Source: Hypericum androsaemum (lineage: Eukaryota > Streptophyta > Magnoliopsida > Malpighiales > Hypericaceae). Taken from it: DNA of 64,000 bases. A model generated the notes under the pieces. The model did no database searches and had not been told where the DNA came from. It worked only from the letters and a program-made list of their open reading frames with translations. How positions within the stretch are numbered: position 1 is the stretch's first letter; each line of letters opens with the position of its first letter. The translations under genes were made by a program, and so were the position numbers. This document shows positions 50,702 to 61,427 of this stretch, one piece after another. The stretch is taken from the NCBI GenBank assembly GCA_963995505.1, contig OZ023199.1, positions 3,281,906-3,345,905 on the forward strand, in the 5' to 3' direction.

Positions 50702-51460
50702 CTCCGGTCGAGGTCGAGAGCACACCGCTTGCTCCGAGGATCATCTCCGCCGTTCGCTCCAAGTTCTAAGGTAAAAAGTATTTCCTCTCTCTTCTGTTCC
50801 TAGTTTGTTAGATCGTGTCGTAACAGATTCCTTTAGTAACTTCTTCACTTCGGCTCGGTCAGCTCAAATTTCTAAGTCCTCTCCGGTCGAGAGCACACCG
50901 CTTGCTCCGAGGATCATCTCCGCCGTTCGCTCAAGTTCTAAGGTAAAAAAATATTTCTAATCTCTTCTGTTCCTAGTTTGTTAGATCGTTTCGGTTATGA
51001 ATCGTTTAGTAACTTCTCCACCTCGGCTCTTTCTAGTCCTCTCCGGTCGAGATCACACCGCTTGCTCCGAGGATTATCTCCTCCGTTCGCTCCAAGTTCT
51101 AAGGTATAAATATCTCCTCTCTCTTCTGTTCCTAGTTTGTTAGATCGTTTCGTAACCGAATCGTTTAGTAACTTCTCCACTTCGGCTCGGTCAGCTCCAA
51201 TTTCTAGTCCTCTCCGGTCGAGATCACACCGCTTGCTCCGAGGATCATCTACTCCGTTCTCTCCAAGTTTTAAGGTATAAATATCTCCTCTCTCTTCTGT
51301 TCCTAGTTTGTTAGATCGTTTCGTAACCGATTCGTTTAGTAATTTCTTCACTTCGGCTCGGCCAGCTCCAATTTCCAGTCCTCTCCGGTCAAGAGCACAC
51401 CGCTTGCTCCGAGTTCCGATCCTCGTTAGTTTCTCCTCCGTTCGCTCCAAGTTCTAAGGT
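50702..51460 (+). repeat. Five tandem copies of a leader-exon-like unit (160-180 bp)
   Basis: Units start with CTCCGGTCGAG or a variant at 50702, 50881, 51041, 51212 and 51383. Each contains CACACCGCTTGCTCCGAG, CCGTTCGCTC and AAGTTCTAAG followed by GTA, a good splice donor, at 50770/50771, 50942/50943, 51103/51104, 51274/51275 and 51458/51459. The upstream flank, 50400-50700, is CT-rich like a plant promoter and leader, with another donor-like CCAAGGTTAA near 50555. The array may supply alternative noncoding first exons for the gene starting at 54137. Transcription is not proven. Confidence 0.75.
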
Positions 51461-51469
51461 AAGAAGTAT

Positions 51470-53500
51470 CTCCATGAAACTATTCTCCCTCTTCCTAGCT
51501 CCTAGAATTTGAATTGATGAATCTTTAGTCTCTTCTCCGTCTTGTCTAGTGTAGAATCTATTTTCGAACGAGCATTTCGTTAGCCACTTGAACGTTGTGT
51601 TAATTATCCCTTGCGTTTTATAAATTTTAATATTTAGAGTCAAGCACTAAGTTATACATGTATCTCCATTTTTATGTGTATAGTTATAGTTATTTTGATT
51701 TTGGAAAGATTACATAATAATCTCACTAAGATTAATTTGAATCGATTAATCTTGTATAGTTTCTTGTCCATCGTGTCTAGTATATAATCTATTTCCGAAC
51801 AAGCATTTCTTGATTTCGCTAGCTATTTTGAAAGGTAATTTTTTCTAAAATTTAATATTTAGAGTCGAGTATTACTAGGTCCTACTTTATAATGAGATGT
51901 CTCTTCATTTTTATGTGTATTTATTTTATTTTTGAAATGATTTCATTTTTCTTTCAATTTTTGATTATTTCAATTTTTTGGAAAAATTTTCCTCTCTTCT
52001 TGATTGATTTCTTACTTCTATAGGATGTTAATATTATGTCATTTTTATTATATAATGTAAATTGAATAATGTTGTTAATTTTTTATAAAAATCGGATGTG
52101 TTCTAGATGCTACTTCCAATGTAAAACCTGGTATTTTAATGGTGAACTTAAAAAATTAAATGACTGAAACACAAATTAGCAGTGATCATTATTGCATTTT
52201 ATCGTCCCAAAAAATATACTCTCGTCTTAACCCCACGCGCCTCAGAAACCTCCAATTCTTACCCCGAGCCCACCCTTCCAAATGGACCCACAGACCCAGC
52301 CCATAACTGAACCCCAAAACCTAGCCCAAGCTTCAAACCCAGCCCATATCTGAGCCCAAGTCCCAAACCCCAGCCCATGCCCGAGCCATAAAACCCAGCC
52401 CAAGTTCCAAACCCAGTCCAGCTCATGTACGAACCCTACTCGAACCCCAAACCCTGACCGAACCCACCCAGTTATTTGTTATTTGCTTTATTCTCTCTCT
52501 TAATTTTATAGGTTTTAATGTATACAGTTATTTTTTTTGAAAGGTATGAATACAGTTATTGCTGTTTATTTTTGGAACGATTTCAATTTTTCTTTCAATT
52601 TTGGGTTATTTCAAAAAATGTAATTTTTTTGGGAATATTTTCTCTCTTCTTGGTTGATTTTTTCCTTTTATAGAATATTAATTTTATGTCATTTTCATTA
52701 AACAAAGTAAATTGGATGATGTGTCATTTTTTATGTCAATTGGATAATGTGTTATTTTTTTGGTCACGTTTACGGACTAATTAGTTCAATTAGGGACAAA
52801 TTATTTTTGAAAGGTATATTTTTACACAATGATTACAGTATTAGGATTTGTATCTTGAATATTTTTGAATTTATACACGCATTGTATCGTTATCAATTTG
52901 AAACTATATGGTACTAAAATGTGAAAATGTGAAATTACATGATACTTACGCGGACTAAAAAGCAATTGCAACTATCGTAGAAGTTACCTTTGTCAATGGA
53001 TATGGTTGGTAAGAAAATTGGAGGCATTGGTTCAAGCTTAATGCATATAAAAAATATTATTAAAGTTATACTTGAACGTCAAAGGGTATGAAGTTTAATG
53101 GCACAAAAAATTGTAAAATTCAAGTAGGTGCAAGATTCAAAGTCTGATAATATCAAGATGTAAAAATTTAGCAAAAAAAAATAAACCCACCTCTAAGAAC
53201 ACTTAATTTAAGCTAACATTGGAAGAAATTCAAGTAAGAATTAAGTTGAAGAAGCAGGCCCACGGCCCATTGCCACGTTGGTTTAACTAACTTTAGATGA
53301 CTAGGACTTTTTGAAACCTGTGTAATAACCGTTTCTCCCTCCACTTTAAACAATCCTCTTTTAGCTCAAGAAATGAGAAATATTTCTTACCTTCGCTTTT
53401 AGATAGAAACTGTAACTAACCAGAAAAACTCTTAAGCTCATTTTAGTTCAATATGAAGAGGTTACTTTTCCCTCCAGCTCTCTCTACATCGGAGCTCATT
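51470..53500. other. AT-rich gap, possibly the leader intron of the downstream fusion gene
   Basis: No gene recognised. A CCCA-rich degenerate repeat lies at 52255-52465 (for example CCCAGCCCAAGTTCCAAACC). The rest is T-rich. Confidence 0.4.
52255..52465. repeat. Degenerate CCCAGCCCA-type short-period repeat
   Basis: AACCCAGCCCA, GAGCCCAAG and GAACCCCAAACC variants recur about every 20 bp on the plus strand. It stands out as C-rich in T-rich surroundings. Confidence 0.6.
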
Positions 53501-53693
53501 TTAGTTCGGCCATTGTTGAACGGAAATAACTACTAGTCTTGGAGTAGATCTATGTTCCTTGTTCTGCATAGCCGTTCTTGAGCTTACTCTTGATCTCGTG
53601 AAGTCGCTAGTAAGTTCTCTCCTCGATTTTCTTTAATCGGAGCGGTATTTTACTTGGATCGGAGTTAGTTGTTCGTGAATCTAGTTGAATCTA

Positions 53694-54052
53694 GTTGCAT
53701 AGAGATGATGTTAATCACTTGGGAACTGACGTGGATTCTGAAGAGATGTCTAGTCCTTATCGTCTTCGTTCGAGTGGAAATCCTCCACTCGTGCTAGTTT
53801 GGCCATTGTTGAACGGAAATGACTACTAGTCTTGGAGTAAATCTATGTTCCTTGTTCTTCGCTTAAAGAATAAAGTCGGTTTTGTTGACGGATCTATAAT
53901 AGTACCAACTGCTGATGATCCGATGTATAACAAGTGGGAGAGGTGTAACACTACTGTTTTAAGTTGGATCATGAACGCTTTCAATTTGACTCATCATTTG
54001 TTTTATGAACTGCTAGACTCAAACATCTTTATCTCATTTCTTAACCTGCAGA
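53694..54052 (+). pseudogene. Copia-like gag N-terminal domain fragment
   Basis: The plus-strand frame from about 53694 reads SSPYRLRSSGNPPLVLVWPL, then LNGNDY, one TAG stop, then SWSKSMFLVLRLKNKVGFVD and KWERCNTTVLSWIMNAF. This matches the Copia-like retrotransposon N-terminal domain found before the UBN2 gag domain. Nothing of the rest of gag follows; the frame runs on to a stop at the presumed acceptor of the TCTP exon. A short second copy of the CGGCCATTGTTGAACGGAAA segment lies at 53505-53570. Confidence 0.75.
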
Positions 54053-54136
54053 TTTGATTCCTCTTTTGCCTCTCGCTCGTCTGCTCGAGAGATTCCCAGT
54101 TTCGGATCGGTCCAGAAGATAATCTAACGGCCAAAC
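54053..54136 (+). promoter_or_regulatory. Probable 5' leader of the TCTP-type exon
   Basis: TTTCTTAACCTGCAG at 54038-54052 looks like a 3' splice site. The following 84 bases up to the ATG are pyrimidine-rich (CCTCTTTTGCCTCTCGCTCG). This supports a noncoding first exon further upstream. Confidence 0.5.
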
Positions 54137-54556
54137 ATGTTGGTCTACCAGGATCTTCTCTCCGGTGATGAGCTTCTTTCGGACTCCTTCCCCTACAAGG
54201 AGATCGAGAATGGAATGCTTTGGGAGGTTGAGGGGAAGTGGGTTGTACAAGGTAGCGATAATGTTAAGGTTGTCGATATTGTTGACACCTTTAGGCTTCA
54301 GGAACAACCTCCTTTCGACAAGAAGCAGTTTGTGACATTCATGAAGAGGTTCGTCAAGCCCAAATTGGAGATAGATCGGCAAGAAAACTTTAAGAAACAC
54401 GTTGAGGGGGCAACCAAGTTTCTACTTTCGAAGCTCAATCACCTTCGATTCTTCGTTGGAGAGAGCATCCATGATGACGGGTGTTTGGTGTTCGCCTACT
54501 ACAAGGACGGTGCCGTCAACCCGACATTTTTCTACTTCTCCTATGCATTGAGGGAG
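54137..54556 (+). other. Intron-free TCTP domain exon lacking the acidic loop
   Basis: Plant TCTP genes normally have several introns. Here the whole domain is one exon, so it probably arose by retrocopying. About 20-25 residues between WVVQG and [10 protein letters not shown] are missing. They normally form the flexible acidic loop that carries the first TCTP signature (IGANPSAE). The second signature region is present ([20 protein letters not shown]). The last residues of TCTP are replaced by the splice donor GAG/GTAAGT. Confidence 0.9.
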
Positions 54557-57500
54557 GTAAGTGTTGAAGATTAAAGATAGCTAGGTGTTTGGTGTTCGGT
54601 GGTGTCCTGTGATTATTTTTCTGGGTCCAAGTATTCATATTATGGGACCAATATCTAACCCGCAGATTTGTTTCATTCAATTTCAGATGGAAAGAAGGAG
54701 CTCATCGACAAAAAAGATGGAAGCTGAGAGTTCGAAAAAGGTTAGAAGAATATCAACCTTGAACAATGTGCTATAAGCATGCTTTTCTCTGAAACGGTAT
54801 TAAGCATGCTTTTCTTTGAAACGGTAATGAGCAAACGCTTGTTTAAGAAGTCTTTATTTAGTAGGTTAGACATATTTACTAATGACTATGATATAGTCAT
54901 TGATCATGTTCTGTTGAGAATAAGATCGAAACGAGTAAAAACGAGAGACATAAGAATTACGTGGAAATCTCAAGACGGGGAGAAAACCACGGGCAAAGGA
55001 GAGTCGTCCACTATGCGAGTCAAACAGGTTATAAAGATTCCGTCTCGACTACTCTACAAAATACCTAGGCATAGGTCGATAGATATAGGAGACTATTACT
55101 CTATCCTAAATAGGAATAGAGCTCTACTCTAATTAGGAATTTGGGACAAATCCTAACAAATCTCTACCTTGGACCAAATTCTATGACTCTAACATCAACG
55201 CTGCTCCACTTTCACCATCAGTCCCTAAGGGCAATCATCATCAAGCACGAAAACTTACCAAGTCCAAGCAATGCTCGAACTTAGTACCAGAAAGCGGCTT
55301 CGTCAACATGTCTGTAGGGTTATCCTGGGTACCAATCTTGCTCACAACAATGTTACCTTGAGCAACATGCTCCCGAATGAAGTGGTACCTCACATCAATG
55401 TGCTTCATCCTCTCATGATACATAGCATCCCTCGTGAGATGAATTGCACTTTGACTATTACAGTACACTGTACTGACCTGCAGCTTCTCACAAATTTTAC
55501 TAAAAAAACTTGTCAATCAGATAGCCTCCTTCACATCTTCAGTTATAGCCATGTACTCCGCCTCAGTGGTAGACAATGTCACTGTGGTTTATAGACAAGC
55601 TCTCCAACTAATAGCGCATCCTCCAAGAGTAAAGAGATATCCAGACAATGACATGAACTTATCAAGATCTCCAGCATAATCTGATAATCTACTCTACTTA
55701 GTACCTCATAATCTAGTCCACTGATCTCCAATGACCTACTCCAGGATTTTCCATAAACCTGCTAACAACACTCACATCATAGGCCAAATCTGGGCGTGTG
55801 CAAACCATAGCATACATCAGAGAATAAACAGCAATGGAGTATGGAACACCAGACATGTAATCGACCTCAGCAGCTGACTGTGGAGATAAAGCGGACGAAA
55901 GCTACAAATATGTACCAAGAGGAGTACTCACAGGATTATCAGTCACATCAAACCTGTCAAGTACCTTTTCAATGTAACTCTCCTGACTCAGAAATAATTT
56001 CCTTGCTCCTCTATCTCTGGCAATTTCCATACTAAGAATCTTCTTAGCTGGACCCAAATCTTTCATCTCAAACTCGCTATTCAACAGAGCTTTGAGCTTC
56101 CTCACCTCTCCTTTTTCACTGTCAGCAATTAACATGTCATCCACAAACATGAGTAAATAAAATTAGGAATCGTCGCGTAACCTTTTCAGGTAAACACAAC
56201 TATCATACTTGCTCCTCTCATAACCATGAGAAATCATAAAGGAATCAAACCTTTTATACCACTGCCTCAGAGATTGCTTAAGGCCATACAAGGACTTCTT
56301 CAACAAGCACACATGGTCTTCTTTGCCTTCAACATGAAAACCCTCAGGCTGTACCATATAAATCTGCTCCTCAAACTCTCCATTTAAGAAAGCTGTCTTC
56401 ACATCAAGCTATTCAAGCTCCAAATCCTGCATAGCGATAACACCAAGAAGAGACGAATCGAGGTATGCTTCACTACTGGTGAAAATACCTCATTAAAGTT
56501 CACACCAGAAATCTGACTATATCCTTTAGCCACTAGTCTAGCCTTGTATCTAGGCTCTTCAACTCCAGGTATACCATCCTTCTTCTTGAATACCCACTTG
56601 CAACTGACAACCTTCTTATCCTTAGGCAGCTTAGTAATCTCCCAAGTCTTGTTCTTGTGAAGAGATTATATCTCTTCCTCCATAGCAACCAACCATCTAG
56701 CAGAGTCTTTCGACTTCACAGCATCTGAGTAACTAGACAGTTCTTCACAGCTATCAACTTCTTCTGCCACATTCAAGGCAAAAGCAACAATATCAGCCTC
56801 ACCCAACTTCTGTGGAGGCCTGATAATTCTTCTGGGCCTGTCTCTAGCAATAGAATACATTGGCTCCCTCTCAACTGTGCCAACATTCTCAGCTTCATCA
56901 GACTACCCATCATGAGTAGGATCATGAAAATCAATATCACAGAAGGAACTCGCTTCTGGATCAGCATCAAACTCCACCTGCACTTTTGACTTTTGCAAGT
57001 CCACACTTGGAGCACTGGAAATACCAGGTGAAGAAACATCCTCCCTCTTACTCAGAATGTCTGTCTTTTTGAAAATAATATTCCTACTCAACAAGACCTT
57101 AGATAGCTCGGGACACCACAACTTGTATCCCTTCACTCCAGAAGCATGGCCAAGGAAGATACATTTCACAGATCTTGGCTCTAACTTGCCATTATTTACA
57201 TGAGCATAGGCAGGACACCCAAATATCTTCAAATCAACATAATTAGGAGGATTTCTAGACCACAATTCTTCAGGTACCTTGCCATCAAGTGATACATGAG
57301 GTGAACGATTGACACGGTGACAGGCAGTGGAAGCAGGTTCAGCCCAAAACGACTTAGGCAAACCAGCATTTGACAGCATACAATGAACTTTCTCCAACAA
57401 AGTTCTATTCATTCTTTCAGCGACTCCATTCTGTTGAGGTGTACCCGGGATTGTCTTATGCCTGACAATACCCTCATTCTTGCAGAACTCATCAAACCAA

Positions 57501-60500
57501 CTAGAGCAAAACTACAATCTATTATCTGTGCGGAGATGCTTGACATCTCTCCCAGTCTGCTTCTCAACCATAGTCTTCTACTGCCTGAAAGTGACAAAGA
57601 CTTGATCTTTGCTCTTCAAGAAGAACGTCCACACCTTCCTCGAATAGCATCAATGATAGTCAGCATATACTTGGAACTATTCTTTGATACAACTTGAGAT
57701 GGTCCCCAAAGATCAGAATGAATATAGTCAAGTATTCCTTTTGTAATGTGCACACCTTTCTAAAAACTAACTTTCTTCTAGTTGCCAAACACATAGTGCT
57801 CACAAAATTCTAACTTCTCAATACCTTGTCCACATAATAATCATCTTTTATTCAGCTCGGTCATGCCTTTCTCACTCATGTGACCAAGTCGCATATGCCA
57901 CAATGAGGTATTCTTAGAATCTGTCAATGGGCCAGATGCAGCAACAGTAGTCCTTGTAACTGTAGAACACTGCAAAACATACAGATTCCCAACCTCCTTC
58001 TTGGCCTTCATATGCACTAATGAGTTCTTACTCATACGAAGAACTCCACCTTCTCTGGTGTACCTATACCCCCAATGAATCAAGGGTACTCAGTGAAATC
58101 AAGTTCCGCTTCAAATCAGGGATATGCCTCACATTCGTCAAGGTTCGAATGACACCATCATACATCTTGATCTTCACTGTACCAATACCAACAACCTTGC
58201 AGACAAAATTATTTCCCATGAGAACATTACCCTCCTTACATTCATATGTTGAAAACTGTCCCGGATGGGACACATATAAAAAGTACAAGCAGAATCAAGG
58301 ACCCTAGCAGCATCAACTTTAGACTTTACATCAATCACTGACAAAAGGTCTCCATTAGATTCTTCTTTCTGAGTGGTAGTGACAACACTAGCAATGCCGC
58401 TATCAGAACTTTCTTCTTTCGGAGCACTGGACTTTTTGCCCTTCTTCTTGTTCTTCAGCTCCGGACAGAACCATTTAATATACCCAACCTTATGACAATT
58501 GAAACAAGTCTTATCAATGTGCCTTGACCTTGATTTACTTCTGCTCTTCTTTCTCGAACCAGACTTAGCATTCCTCTCTTAAGACCTCCCCCTCACAACC
58601 AAGCCAGTCCCTTGGTTATTTTCAGAGGAACTAATAGTGTGCTTATAACTAACAGTGTGCTTATCAATTCTCTCTTTCTCCAAGAGCGAATCATGAACAT
58701 TATCCCAGCTAAGAGTATCACGGCTGAACAACAGAGTATCCCTGAATTGCTGATAGGAGGCAGGCAACGAGCACAATAACAATAAAGCCAGATCTTCATC
58801 ATCATACTTCACACCTAGAGTTCTAAGATCATCCATTATATCCTTAAATTTATTAAGGTGGTCATGAACAGACTTATCTTCTTGCATCCGGATAGAAAAC
58901 AGTCGTTGCTTCAAGCACAGTTTGTTGGTCAAACTCTTGGGCATGCACAACTTTTCAAGCTTTGCCCACAATGAGGAAGTTGTTGTCTCCTTCATCACGT
59001 CCCGCAAAATATCATCTGACAAATGCAACTGAATCTGACTCATAACTTTATAGTTCTTTGACGCTTTCATCGCAGCATCCCAACTCGAAGGCATCAACTT
59101 TTCATCATGTAGAGTCTCATCCAGCTCTAAATGTGTCAGAATAACACGCATCTTCACCTGCCACAAGGAAAAAATTAGTTTTTCTCGTCAACTGAGGGAT
59201 CTCGTACTTTATAGAAGTCATCTCGAAACACCTCGAACCCAAAAAATCAGCCCAAAATAGGTTAGAAACCAAAATAGTTGACTTTTGGTCAACCTGTCAA
59301 ACCGTTGACCACGTCAACTCGAAATTAGGATTTTTCAAACCAAAACTTCTAAGAGCGGCCGGACCACCACGGCGGGCGGCGACGGCTCGGCTGTGATGAG
59401 CGCGGACGGAGGACACAGTGATGCGTCGGTGGATGGCGGTGGCGTCAGGATTCAAGGGTTCTTTCTCTCTCCCCGAAATCCTCCTCTCTCCCCAATGACA
59501 AGATGAACGGTGATCGGTGGAGCTTCTCCCGGCACGGTGAAGGTGCGCAGGGGCGGTCGCCTCTCTGAGGCGACGACGGCGGTGATCGGGTGCGCGTCTC
59601 CTTCTCTCGCATCGGAGTTCAACAACGAACTCCAAACCCCGATGAACGAGAGTCTTTGCGTCTTCTCTCTTCAAGCTGCAACGAGACGACGGCGATGGGG
59701 CTCGGCGGCGCGCGGGCAGGCTAGCGACAGACGCGGCTCTGGGCGAAGGATGATGACGACGCTGGGATGCGGGGGGTGGTCGGCCGCTGCTTCTCTGCGA
59801 CGGCTCCAAAGGGTTTTGAGAAGACCCAAAATCCCCAATCTCAAATTTTCCCCAATTCGCAATGTGCCAATTTTTTTTTCTCGAATACTTGAATCTCAGA
59901 TCTGGCTCTGATACCACTTGTTGAGAATAAGATCGAAACTAGTAAAAACGTGAGACACAAGAATTACGTGAAAACCACGGGCAAAGGAGAGTCGTCCACT
60001 ATGCGAGTCAAACAGGTTACAAGGGTTCCGTCTTAATTGCTCTACAAAAGACCTAGGCATAGGTCGATATATATAGGAGACTGTTACTCTATCCTAAATA
60101 AGAATAGAGTTCTACTGTAATTAGGAATTTGGGACAAATCCTAGCATGTTCCATGTTCAATTTTTCACTTTGAAATAATATTTTTAATCCAAATTCTTTA
60201 ATACTTGGATCAATTAGTATTGATTTTTTTCCATAAGATATTAACTTTTCCCAATTGAGTATCATGCAAATACCGCGAGAAAAAATGTTTATGATTTACA
60301 TTATGCAACCGTTCTTTATTCTGTAAACAAATGACATTGAATTTGTTTTTTCAGAGGGGAGTTGGACAGAGTTCAAAAAAGGTAGCAATGATATTTAAGT
60401 TGTTCTTTTTATCGTTTCTTGGATATTTAATGGAGTTTAAACTTTTTAGTGAAATTGTTTTCCCGTAGGGGTGGAGTATCAATAAGCCAGTGGAGATGTT

Positions 60501-61427
60501 ATCTCCTATCTATCATCAAGCAGGAGGTATAATATAGTTTGACCATTAAAATTTTAATTTAATTATGTATTTGAATGATACATACTTTCTTTTTTAGATA
60601 CTTGTGTTGCAATTGCGATCGTTGGAGTTATCGAAGCAATATACAACATGCAGAAGAATCCACAAGATATGATAGTACTATCTGTTGAGGACATGATAGA
60701 ATGGTATTTGCAAAAGGAGTTAATGAGTTCTGGTGTCTCGGCAACGGATAAAGTGTATAACCACATTATCAACAGCGGTGGAATTGCCAAGACAGATTTT
60801 GCTTCAAGCGACTCTCTTATTGATTTCGCCATTAAAAGACAAAATGAAATAGTGAGAGCAAGTAAGAGAAAAGGAAAAGAAAGAAAAAGGAGAGAAGCAA
60901 AGAAAGAAGTAAGTCACTGCAATTACCTTTAGGACTAAAATTTATTATTGTTAAATGATTTATTCATACATCTAATTTAGTTTAATGTTTTCAGGTCTCG
61001 ATCAATGGCTACAAGAACTTGACTCCTAAGAATGAAAGAGAAGTGGTTGATATTCTGTCACACCATCCCGTTGTTGGAATTTTCGACGTGTATCCATCAT
61101 TTGAAAACCTACCAATGGGGGAGGTGATCGTCTAATATCATCATACTTTATTATATACATGTACATAAATTATAGAATTTTATAGAATTGTGTGATTTCT
61201 TTCAGGTCTATAAAGGACCTACGGAGGAGGAAATAAGGACGGGTGAAGAGACTATATTACATGCCGTGCAGGTTTATGGACATGGAGGTTCGGAAGAGAC
61301 CGGGTATTACTGGGAGGTGAAAAATTCTCACGGGCCAGATTGGAGCAATAGCGGATATGGCAGGGTATCCACCACCATACCGTTGGTGTCGATATCGTAC
61401 CCAACTGGGGTAGAAAATGCATCATAA
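54137..61427 (+). CDS. Predicted TCTP / papain-like cysteine peptidase fusion (406 residues)
   Basis: Exons: 54137-54556, 54687-54740, 60355-60381, 60469-60526, 60598-60908, 60995-61123, 61206-61427. All donors and acceptors are GT-AG and phases agree. Exon 1 is a 140-residue TCTP-like domain ([40 protein letters not shown]). Exons 2-3 are a basic, Ser/Lys-rich 27-residue linker. Exons 4-7 form a divergent C1A peptidase: active-site Cys in [20 protein letters not shown], His in [11 protein letters not shown] and Asn in [13 protein letters not shown]. It has no signal peptide or propeptide. Intron 2 contains a whole Copia element in the opposite orientation. Alternatively, the TCTP exon reads through its donor to a stop at 54574 as a separate 145-residue protein, and the peptidase starts at an ATG in exon 2. 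The exon structure favours fusion; transcript proof is lacking. Confidence 0.72.
54912..55158 (-). repeat. Copia LTR (3' by orientation)
   Basis: 247 bp, with about 19 extra bases relative to the other LTR near 54963 (AATCTCAAGACGGGGAG region). Confidence 0.93.
55241..58578 (-). pseudogene. Copia pol remnants: protease, integrase, RT, RNase H
   Basis: Broken frames on the minus strand carry, in order, an aspartic protease-like LDSACT, the GAG-pre-integrase [15 protein letters not shown] (57841-58083), the integrase core end (56903-57412), RT with [19 protein letters not shown] (56163-56402) and [10 protein letters not shown] (55902-56150), and RNase H with [12 protein letters not shown] (55241-55516). 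Several stops and frameshifts separate them. Confidence 0.88.
58579..59166 (-). pseudogene. Copia gag (UBN2 domain)
   Basis: An open stretch of 195 codons matches the gag polypeptide of LTR Copia elements, including [20 protein letters not shown] and [22 protein letters not shown] at 58579 interrupts the frame before the zinc knuckle, where [14 protein letters not shown] has lost the His of CCHC. The natural N-terminus is not evident upstream. Confidence 0.85.
59167..59918 (-). other. Copia internal leader (untranslated region between PBS and gag)
   Basis: GC-rich (CGGCGG, GGCGACGG runs) with an incidental open frame. It contains GTTGACTTTTGGTCAACC motifs near 59278 that also occur at about 22460 in the non-autonomous element, suggesting kinship. 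Confidence 0.6.
59919..60146 (-). repeat. Copia LTR (5' by orientation)
   Basis: 228 bp, starts TGTTGAGAATAAGATCGAAA, highly similar to 54912-55158. Confidence 0.93.
60469..61427 (+). other. Divergent C1A peptidase domain exons
   Basis: The four exons give 239 residues. Catalytic Cys, His and Asn positions are all present, but the Trp after Cys is Val, the Trp in NSWG is His, and the oxyanion Gln spacing is altered. The active-site Cys is the only Cys in the domain, so the usual disulfides are lost. A K/R-rich segment ([18 protein letters not shown]) is inserted between the L and R lobes. These traits suit a reducing compartment such as cytosol or nucleus. Confidence 0.82.

Larger units (their letters stand above)
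54912..60146 (-). mobile_element. Complete but defective Copia retrotransposon, TSD TGTTC
   Basis: LTRs 54912-55158 and 59919-60146 start TGTTGAGAATAAG and end CCTAACA or CCTAGCA on the plus strand. TGTTC is duplicated at 54907-54911 and 60147-60151. Read on the minus strand, TGGTATCAGAGCC follows the right LTR (primer-binding site) and a purine tract precedes the left LTR. The order gag, protease, integrase, RT, RNase H is that of Copia, with stops and frameshifts throughout. It sits in intron 2 of the TCTP-peptidase gene in antisense orientation. Confidence 0.95.

Noticed and set aside
50995..51450. 151-codon open frame on the minus strand with repeated SKRCDLDRRGLEIGADRAEV-like units
   Set aside because: It is the antisense of the tandem leader-like array; unit lengths near 171 bp keep the frame open by chance. 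No family match and wrong strand for the splice-donor signals.
59297..59917. 206-codon open frame, minus strand, Arg/Pro-rich
   Set aside because: It lies in the GC-rich untranslated leader of the Copia element, has a biased composition and no known domain.
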